Positions 37,884 to 45,594 of a DNA stretch of 47,839 nucleotides are shown here, piece by piece. Below the pieces are notes generated by a model that did no database searches, was not told the origin of the DNA, and worked only from the letters and a program-made list of their open reading frames with translations. The position numbers and the translations under genes are program-made. The first letter of the stretch is position 1; every line of letters starts with the position of its first letter. This stretch comes from Emiliania huxleyi CCMP1516 (lineage: Eukaryota > Haptophyta > Isochrysidales > Noelaerhabdaceae): contig NW_005201551.1 of the NCBI RefSeq assembly GCF_000372725.1, forward strand, positions 174,149 to 221,987, in the 5' to 3' direction.

Positions 37884-40271
37884 TCACAACCGCTGACTGC
37901 TCGCGCGCAGGCTCGACTTTTGCGGCGCGCCATCCATGTCGACAACCATAGTGCCGTCCATGTCCATGTCCTGCACCGACGCACCGCGCCCGTGGCCGGC
38001 GCCGCAGCAGGCGACGGAGCGGCAGAAGGTCGGGCAGCCCGGCTGCTTGCCGACGCCGCCGTGCACGATCTGGACGGCGATGGCGCTGGGCATGTACAGG
38101 AAGAGGAGCGCCGCGCAGAGGAGGAAGCCAAAGCCGCCCGCGACATAGAGCGTCGCCGAGAGGCTCTCGAGCGAGTCAAGGGCGGCGTCGACGTCAGCGC
38201 TCACCCACGCGCAGTCGGAGAGGAGCAGCGCGTCGTCGACGGCGCCGTCGAGCGCGGCGACCAGCGAGCCGGTGAGGGCCCTGAGGTTGGAGCTGGCTGC
38301 GTTGAAGGTCTCGGTGAGGATGGCAACCTCGCTCGACACGACCGCGGCATCGGTCTGGAGGTCGTCGATGGTGGCTCTGACTTCGTCGCACATCTGCTTC
38401 GCCGTCTTGCCGTATGCGGGTATGACGTTGTCGGTGTATACGGAGTCGCAGGTCGGCCGGGGATCCACCCCGTTGCACAAGATGCCATTGCACGGCTTGC
38501 AGCCGCCACACCAACATTCGTCGGCACCACCGCAGGTGTTGTCATCGGCGCAGTAGTCGTTGCCGCTCTGGCCCTCGGCGGGGCAGGGCAGCCCAAAGTC
38601 GGCGGGCTCCTTGCCGGCGAGATAGTCCCCAAACTCGTCGACAACGCTCGCCTCAGAGATGTTGAAGCCCTGCGTCACGTCCACCTCGCCGAGCGTCTCG
38701 TTGAGCGCGGTGATGTTGGCGCGGATCGTCGCCACGCTAAAGGGCAAGCCAAAGGTGGATAGCAGCACATCGAGCAGGCTGCCCGCGTCTGACGACCAGC
38801 ACGTCTCGAGCACGGCGTCGGCCAGCCAGCACGAGGCGTCGGCCGAAGCCGTCGTCGGCTCGGACAGTCGGCGGCTGGCCGGCGGCAGCAGGTCATTCGC
38901 GAGCGAGCCGAGGGTGGCGAGGTCGAGCCCCTCTGGAAGCTGGATGGTGGGCGGCGCGCTGCCGAGCACGCCGCACACGCTCGTGCCGTTGAAGGTGGAG
39001 GCGAAGTCGGTGGGGCCGTCCGCCGTGAGACCGCGCACGACCACGAGCGCGTCGTTTGTGGCGGTGGTTGCGGCGATCAGCAGCGCGCCGGCGATGAAGA
39101 GGGCGAAGGCGACGATGCCGGCGCAGACCCACGAGAGGCCGAGGAGCTGGACGCCGCAGCCTGCGCAGCAGCAGCGGCGCTTGTCCTTGGTGAAGGCGGC
39201 GGCGGGCGCGGCGACCAGCAGGGAGAGCGTGACGAGGACGAGCGGGAGGATGAAGAGGGCGAGGCCGACAAGGAAGGAGGCGAGATTGAGCGAGAGGTCG
39301 GACAGCCCTGCGGGCAAGTCGCTCGGCGGCGGAGGGCCGTCCGGCGTCGGCCAGGCGAGGTTGAGCAGGGCCCCGACGGTGTAGTCGCCGATGGTGGCGC
39401 TGCCATAGTCTCCGATCGCGTCGACCGCTTCAGTGACAAAGTCCTCTGCGGCATCGAGCGCCTCGGCCGCCGCAGCCAGGGCATCGTCGACCGAGACGAG
39501 CGCCGTGGCCGCCGAGTCCAGCGCCGGAAGAACGTCATCGTTGAGGTCCTCGCACACGTCCTTGGCCGGCTGGAGGCGGCCGATTAGATCGGCGTAGTCG
39601 TCGGCAGGAAGATACTCTTTTAGACCCGCGATGGTTGCGTTGATGTCCCCGAGCGTGTCGCAGGTGCGGACGGCGCCGGTGGAGAGGGAGGAGAGCGTCG
39701 CGCTGAAGGTTTGTGCGCTCTCGTTTGCCTGGTCAAAGCTGCTCGCCAGGGTGTTCAGGCTCGACTCTGCGACGCTAACGAGCTTCGCGGTGTCATTCAG
39801 AAGCTGATCGGCGGCGCAGGCCGACGCTTGTCCGGCGGGAGAGAGGTCAGAGACTGCGACGACGCCGATCGCGCAGGCGACGAGGATGCAGAGCGAGAGC
39901 ACCGGGAAGCAGCAGTTGGCCATCAGGCGCGTGGTCCTGCGCGGGCCGTAGAAGTCTCCCGGCGCGCAGCATTTGTGCGCGCGGCAGCGGGCGATCCAGA
40001 GCGGAAAACAGCAGACAAGCACCAGCAGCGCGACGGCGAGGCCAGGAATGACGACCGGCAGGAGGTTGGTGCCGTAGGTGCGCAGCACGTCAACCACGTC
40101 CGCCTCGCCCTCCTCTGGCAGCAGCTCCCGGAGCGCGACGCGGAACTCTTCGGCGTGCTCAACAGAGACGGCGCGAGAGGTGAGCGTGCTGAGGCGGAGA
40201 TCCGGCGCAGGGCACATGGCCGCCGACCAGGCATCAACGGGGTAGTCGTCGGAAGAGGAGGAGAGCGGCAT
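37884..40271 (-). CDS. Prominin-like five-span membrane glycoprotein
   Basis: 795 residues from the ATG at 40271 (MPLSSSSDDYP). The upstream in-frame extension overlaps dispersed repeat sequence, so I exclude it. Predicted spans at residues about 70-93, 119-141, 322-348, 372-400 and 704-736. The cysteine-rich hairpin CCFPLWIARCRAHKCC lies between spans 1 and 2. Two large loops of about 180 and 300 residues carry NDT, NES, NGT, NIT and NIS glycosylation sequons; the second has a cysteine cluster (CGGADECWCGGCKPC). This 2-2-1 span arrangement is that of prominin/Tweety-type proteins, which sit on membrane protrusions (family knowledge). The cytoplasmic tail has MDMDGTMVVDMDG. No intron, unlike its neighbours. 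The family call rests on topology rather than residue identity. Confidence 0.65.
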   Translation of the reverse strand: MPLSSSSDDYPVDAWSAAMCPAPDLRLSTLTSRAVSVEHAEEFRVALRELLPEEGEADVVDVLRTYGTNLLPVVIPGLAVALLVLVCCFPLWIARCRAHKCCAPGDFYGPRRTTRLMANCCFPVLSLCILVACAIGVVAVSDLSPAGQASACAADQLLNDTAKLVSVAESSLNTLASSFDQANESAQTFSATLSSLSTGAVRTCDTLGDINATIAGLKEYLPADDYADLIGRLQPAKDVCEDLNDDVLPALDSAATALVSVDDALAAAAEALDAAEDFVTEAVDAIGDYGSATIGDYTVGALLNLAWPTPDGPPPPSDLPAGLSDLSLNLASFLVGLALFILPLVLVTLSLLVAAPAAAFTKDKRRCCCAGCGVQLLGLSWVCAGIVAFALFIAGALLIAATTATNDALVVVRGLTADGPTDFASTFNGTSVCGVLGSAPPTIQLPEGLDLATLGSLANDLLPPASRRLSEPTTASADASCWLADAVLETCWSSDAGSLLDVLLSTFGLPFSVATIRANITALNETLGEVDVTQGFNISEASVVDEFGDYLAGKEPADFGLPCPAEGQSGNDYCADDNTCGGADECWCGGCKPCNGILCNGVDPRPTCDSVYTDNVIPAYGKTAKQMCDEVRATIDDLQTDAAVVSSEVAILTETFNAASSNLRALTGSLVAALDGAVDDALLLSDCAWVSADVDAALDSLESLSATLYVAGGFGFLLCAALLFLYMPSAIAVQIVHGGVGKQPGCPTFCRSVACCGAGHGRGASVQDMDMDGTMVVDMDGAPQKSSLRASSQRL

Positions 40272-41164
40272 GCTGCGCCACGCGGTTGGTGGGTCCGCTA
40301 CAGCGTGAGCGCGTCTCGGGGTTGAGCACCTCGACCTCGTGGAGTAAGGAAGACACGTATGACAAAAAGAAATTTTACGGCAAGAGTGGTGCTCTTGGGA
40401 AGAGGTTCCTCCTTTCCGCTCCCCCCCCGCAAGGCGCGAGACACACACACACACGGCGTGCCCGCACATGGGGAAATGTGGACGGATTCCAGCGACCTGC
40501 TGCACGCCGTCACCCCGGGCAGCGGCCTCCGTGGTGCATCTCCGTGGTGCTGTGCAACCACGAGTGGGCCGAGACGCGCGTGCGCCCCGAGGACGGAGGC
40601 CGCGTGTTGGTGTAGTGTTGATTTATATACACAACACTACTCAGCCCCATGTTACGCCGCCGCCACCACGCGGCCTCCCGGCCATCTATCTTGTGGATCC
40701 CACCTGAGCCCACTCGCGGTGCGAAGGCTCCTAATGCGGCAACTGAGCCCGCAAGGGTAGGGCACTCAGGGAGAGGTTATGTTGGATAATATGTTGTGTT
40801 GTGGCGTACTGCTGTGCAGCTGGCGCAGCGAGCCCTGCCACGGCTCGTCGTCGAGATTGGTCGGTGGGTGGTGCCTGTAACAGCTGAGGCAGGGAGACTG
40901 CCTGTGAGTAGCGCAGCCGCGCGGTCGCCCGAGGATTTGGGATGACTAGGTAGAGAGACAGGTACGACCGTACCTGGGTATGGCGAAGGCTGGTGGCTAG
41001 GGTTAGCTGGGCGCGCACGGCGAGTCCAGTCACATTGCCGCCCCGCAACAGCGATATGAGTGGTCTCTCAGTGCGCGCTCTGCGTCCCTAGAACGTAGCG
41101 TGGCGTTGGTGCTGAAGCAATAAAATGGTACTATATGAGGCGGTGAAGCGCATTGGTCGTCAAT

Positions 41165-41186
41165 TTTGCAAGCCCGGGCTTGCAAA
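41165..41186. repeat. Perfect 22-base palindrome
   Basis: TTTGCAAGCCC followed by its exact reverse complement GGGCTTGCAAA. No gap between arms. Confidence 0.95.
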
Positions 41187-41388
41187 GCCGTTCGAAGCGC
41201 CTGATTCGAGCGAGTGGAGGCAGGTTCGAGACCCGGTGGGGGGGTTTGGGGGGGTCGCCCGTCGCCCATCGGACCATCAAGGGATCCATCAAATCGATCG
41301 AATCTGGTCGACATCTGGTCGACATCTGGCGCGGCTGGTGCCGGCCGCTGCGTCAGAATTTTTTTTGTGCTGGGCACAGGGATGGTTG

Positions 41389-41447
41389 TGCCGGGCCGCC
41401 CCCGCGAGAGAAACTCGTCAGTAAAACTCTCTGGCGGCCCGGCTGTC
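41389..41447. repeat. Hairpin with 11-base perfect arms
   Basis: GCCGGGCCGCC and GGCGGCCCGGC flank a 37-base loop that contains a further AGAGA/TCTCT pairing. Confidence 0.85.
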
Positions 41448-42675
41448 TGAGGCTGGCACGCAGTGGCAAAAGCCCGCGGCTCGTCGCCAAGGAGTTACGA
41501 AGTTTTGGGTGTGTGGTGGTGGGGGGGGGGGGGGTCACGAGGTTCGAGGACCGAGCGACCGCGCGCGCACCCCCCCCCTCGCCTACTGAGTACTGTCCTC
41601 TCATCCACGGAACTACAACTAGCGCGGGAGAGCTTCCTGCTGTTTTATGCACATGTGTGTACGCGCTCGCGAGTACTCAGTGGCGCTGTGTGACGCCGTC
41701 CACTCGGCGGGATCGCAGCTGCCTCTGCGCGTCCTGGGGAGGTACATTTGTTGCGCGCCGGAGACGACTCGACGTCGCTGAGATCGGAGATCAAGCTCTG
41801 ACAGGTCGCACGTCGCTCCTTTGACAACGACGTGACTCACCCGTGCAGATCACATCAGGACACGGTCTCGACGCGCTCGGTACGACGCCTGCGACCCGTC
41901 TCGGGTCAGGTGGCACGACGCTCATCGCGCCTACCAGCGCTGCCGTACAGATTGCCACGACGAGGTCGAGCACGCTTCTATACGCTCGCCGAGCCTTCCT
42001 TTCCATCCCATTAGGCAGCCTGGGAACGGTGGCGGTCAGAGGCAAAGCCTACGAGGGGTGGTGGAACCACATGTCACGGCTACTGCCGGCTCGACGCCAC
42101 GTCCCCACGATAGCCTCCGAAGGCTGACTTTGCGGCACCATCATCGGACGATGTCGACGAGTTGGGTCGCTCTCGCGGTAGCCAGATGACCTCCCATGCT
42201 AGTACCATCGGCTAGGGCCGCAGGGAGCGCGGGGGAGGGCGCTGGGAGCAACACGGAGCTCCGTTGGAGACGTTTTCAAGATTAGCGTGTCAGAGTGAAA
42301 TGGAACTAGCCTTTGGGGTTTGAAGAAGCGCGCTCTGTACTGAAGAAGCGCGCACTGTACTGTCGCCCCCCAGGCCACCACGCCCCAGCTGTGCGCATGA
42401 CCGAGGTTTCCGTTTCAGGCGTGTACCATGTACAGATGTGTGTAGAGTGTACCACTGCACAACTCAGCGTCAGCCGTGCTGCCACCACCGGACCCCCCCC
42501 CCCCCCCCCGCCCGCGCCCCCCGCCCCCTCCCACCCCACCCCACCCCGCCCCTCCCGCCGCCCACCCTCCCATCAACACTCCACCGCAGCCGCAGGGTCT
42601 GTTGCTCTCTGCCGTGCTCGCGCGGCGGTCCCGCCGGGCCCCGCGCCCTCGCCGCCCGGCCGGGGCTGGAGAGGC

Positions 42676-43855
42676 TCAGTAGAGGCTGATACCGCGCTCC
42701 TCGCACACGGCCACCAGCTCAGGCTGCTTGTTGCCCACCCAGAGCACCTGCACGCGAGAAGAGGTGCGACGAGCATTGGGCGAGAGAGGGGCGTGTGGCG
42801 AGGGGGGCGTCTGGCGCCTTCAAGCTCGGGGCGGCCCCCTCCTTGAGGGCGGCGGCCAGCGCCTTGCAGCCCTCGTCGCCAATCTTGTTGCCGTTGAGAT
42901 AGAGCGTCTCGAGCCGCGGCGCTGCCCCGCTCGCGAGGACCTCCGCCAGCTGCGCCGCCTCCGCGTCGCCCCAGCCGAGGTTGATGTAGTGCAGCTCGGT
43001 CGCCTTGCCAAACTGCTCCTTGAAGGCGGCCTCGTACAGCTGCTTCACCAGCGGCTTGTCGTCCTTGCCGTTGGTGAAGCTCTTCGTCTCCAGCTCCGCC
43101 GCAAACGCAGACGGCAGCAGCGGAGGGCGCCGGCCGCCGTCCTGGATGCAGTCGTTGGTGAGGCTGATGAAGCCGTACTCCTTGCCGGCGCGCATCTTGC
43201 CGAGGTCGAGGGAGAGGTCGCCGGCCTTTGTCAGGCTGGCCCAGCTGGCCTCGGTGTAGCACCAGCCGCGGTCAAAGTACTTGGCCACGTTGGTGCCCTC
43301 GGCCTGATCCTCCGCCTTGTGGCCGTCCGGGAAGGAGGTCAGCCGCAGCACCCAAGTGTGCTGGTGGGAGTAGAGCGTGCCGAGGCAGCCCAAACCCTCC
43401 TTGAAGAGCGCGTTCTGCTTCTTGGTGCGCATGACGCCGTTGGGGGGGTCGGGGTGCTGGTGGAGCGAGCCGAAGTCCCAAAAGACGCCGAGCCGCGTGA
43501 TGAAGTAATTCGCTAGCAGGGCCTTGAGCGCCCTCGCGACGCGGGCGAGGTTGGCTCCGCGCGGGTCGGGGTGGTCCTTGGTCAGCCACGGGTAGGAGAG
43601 CGCAGCGACGGGAAGCCAGTCATACTCGGTGGTCGCCTCGATGAGGTCGGCGAAAGAGAGGAAGGCCTCTTTGGGCAGCGCCTGGCGGTGGGTGAGGACG
43701 CCGCCCGCCTCGGCGTGGCGGATGATCCACTGCGCGTCGAGGAGGGCGGCGGCGCCGCTCTCGAGGACACGCTCCAGGTCGCCGCCGCCGCGCTTGCGCC
43801 ACAGCTCCAGCTTCTCCTCGTAGGCCAGGCCCGGCTTGCTCGTGCCGCAGCCCAT
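42676..43855 (-). CDS. N-myristoylated protein with HET-like domain and leucine-rich repeat
   Basis: Exon 1 43855-42818, GC-AG intron 42817-42748 (70 bases), exon 2 42747-42676. The start MGCGTSKP is a strong N-myristoylation plus palmitoylation signal, so membrane anchoring is likely. The middle (residues about 75-215) has VAALSYPWLTKDHPDP, GVFWDFGSLHQHPDPP, GLGCLGTLYSHQHTWVLRLT and YFDRGWCYTEASWASLT. This aligns loosely with the HET/Toll-related domain common in haptophyte and dinoflagellate genomes. A ribonuclease-inhibitor-type LRR follows (LHYINLGWGDAEAAQLAEVL, LETLYLNGNKIGDEGCKALA), and the end is VGNKQPELVAVCEERGISLY. A sensor or scaffold role is inference. A second copy of the 3' end lies at 24478-24750. 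Confidence 0.78.
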
Positions 43856-43988
43856 CGCTTCGCCTGCCTGTGTAAGGCCGATCGACTTTGAGCACCTGTC
43901 AACAGCGGCTCGGGCAGCGGCCGCGGCCGCAAACGTGAGCTGAGGGCGTGTCAAGATTGTTTGAGGATTGTTTGCGATTTTGGTTGAA

Positions 43989-44093
43989 TCTCGAGGTTCT
44001 CGAGGTGGATATCCTTTGGCCGCGTTGGGTAGCGAGGATTGGTGTGACGCGATCCACGCAGGCGTGTTTTCTGGCGGCCGACCGTCAGTGCAC
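43989..44093 (+). repeat. Dispersed cassette, copy 3 (full length)
   Basis: Same sequence as 5327-5434 including GCGATCCACGCAGGCGTG and CTGGCGGCCGACCGTCAGTG. It begins about 135 bases upstream of the ATG of the LRR gene. Confidence 0.9.
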
Positions 44094-44679
44094 GGAGTTG
44101 CCCCTTCTCCGACTGCCCCGGCTAGTTCCCGAGTTTCGCGGGAGTGACCCCATGCGTCAAACCCGAGACCTAGCGCGGGTGGGTTGGAGGGGGCTCGCCC
44201 CGTTCCTCCCCATCGGGCCGCGTGAGCGGCCACGCCTCGCAGATTCGTTTTCGCGCCTGGGTCAGGCGCGCGGGGCATCCCCCGGGTCGCTCGACCAGCG
44301 ATCCGAAGAGTGGCCGCTATGCGAAGGAAAGAGCGGGGCCCTCGACGCCTCAGTCCGGCCCTCCGAGGGGGGAAGGGAAGTGCGGGGTCCCCACGGGCGC
44401 CTCAGTTCGGCCCTCCCGAGGGGGGGAGGGGAGCAAGGGGGTGGGGGGATCGGGGTGGTGGGGAGGAGTCTCGGGTTTCATGTGGCTAATACTTGCCCTT
44501 TCGGGGAATGGCCTCGGCCTGGCGAGTCCAGCTCAACCTGACTTCTTCCCCCCCTCCCTCGAGGCAGCAAGTAGGCAGCGAGAGGAGGTCTCGAGCGCCT
44601 ATATGAAGGTATGTGAGATGGTGATGGGAATGCGAGCCAAAAATCGGCGAGGAAGCGGCACCGGCGGCACTCCGGCAGC
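44094..44679. other. No gene seen
   Basis: Very GC-rich sequence with G runs at 44368-44450. Plus-strand arginine/glycine frames are composition artefacts. Confidence 0.45.
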
Positions 44680-44864
44680 TTGTCGTCGCCGGTGTCAGCT
44701 GAGGCGAACGTTGCGGCTGACTTCCCGTCGCAGCCCGGCGACTGCAGCTGGCGTGCCTGGATGAGCCGGTCGACGGCATCGGCATGCGGCACCTTGAGCA
44801 AAGTGAGCTCCGCTTTGAGCGCCTTGACGCTCAGTCGTCCGGTGTCCAGCTCGGCGGCGCGCAT
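44680..44864 (-). CDS. Possible SAP-like helical fragment (doubtful)
   Basis: From the ATG at 44864 the frame reads AELDTGRLSVKALKAELTLL, then KVPHADAVDRLIQARQLQ. This resembles the SAP-type or ARMET C-terminal helix-extension-helix frequent in algal proteins (LSVKELKAEL...HADAVEK). No downstream domain follows. It may be one exon of a lost or unresolved gene. Confidence 0.3.
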
Positions 44865-45594
44865 GAGTGTTGCCGCGTGAGACGCCGGACAGCGGCAGGA
44901 GCCAAACGAGAGCGCAGGGCGTGTCACGAAGGAACGCACGAAACTTCCAAGGTCGCAAAAAGTGGAACCCCCCCCCCCCCCCCCCACCACCACACACCAC
45001 GCGTCCGGGTCCCAGCGGGTTTTCACGTAACAAGTACACACCACGTACTCTAGGACGTGTCACGTACGGCTTTAGGACGCACGCAACTTGACCCCCGCAA
45101 GGCGCGCGATACACACGTGGTGGTGTGGACCGTCCCTTCGAGACCATACGCCATACCCGTCACGACACCATACCCCTCAAAAAGTTGGAAGCTGAAGCTC
45201 GCGCCGCAACGTAGAGCTAGACCTGCTAGAGGGCGCGGTGCGTCCTAAAATCTAAAATCCGAGGATTAAGGATTCAGGCATCGCTTCAGTGAGGCCAAAG
45301 TGAGTGTATGGATGTGTGAGAACGGTACGGGACACGAGCGGGAGGCACGCGGACCAACTCGTCGGTGACTCTGCTGCAGGCCACGCCGTTTCAGAATTTT
45401 TCTCAGCGTGAGCGAGACGTGGAAGAGTGCCACCGTCGGGTAGGACGGGTCGGCCCGGAGTATCAGAGTAGCCGATGTGAGGCTACCAACCGCACTCCAA
45501 GGACCAAGTGCTCCATCCAGAACATAGACGGCACGAGTACTGACTACGACGGTTCCTGAATTCCCCGGCGCCCCTCCCCGCCCGGCGCCCCCCC
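44865..45594. other. No gene seen; dispersed repeats
   Basis: 45001-45040 is an exact inverted copy of 2275-2314. 45093-45115 shares CCCGCAAGGCGCG with 27150 and 40430. A C run lies at 44969-44985. Confidence 0.5.

Larger units (their letters stand above)
40272..42675. other. Long stretch without a confident gene
   Basis: 40430-40460 shares CGCAAGGCGCGAGACACACAC with 27150 and 45090. 41165-41186 is a perfect palindrome. 41389-41447 is a hairpin. 42321-42360 is a perfect-but-one 2 x 20-base tandem (TGAAGAAGCGCGCTCTGTAC). Open frames at 41153-41824 and 41843-42127 show no domain I know. Confidence 0.5.

Noticed and set aside
40272..40505. Upstream in-frame extension of the prominin-like protein
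   Set aside because: The sequence includes the dispersed CGCAAGGCGCGAGACACACAC repeat and adds no signal peptide; the ATG at 40271 fits better.
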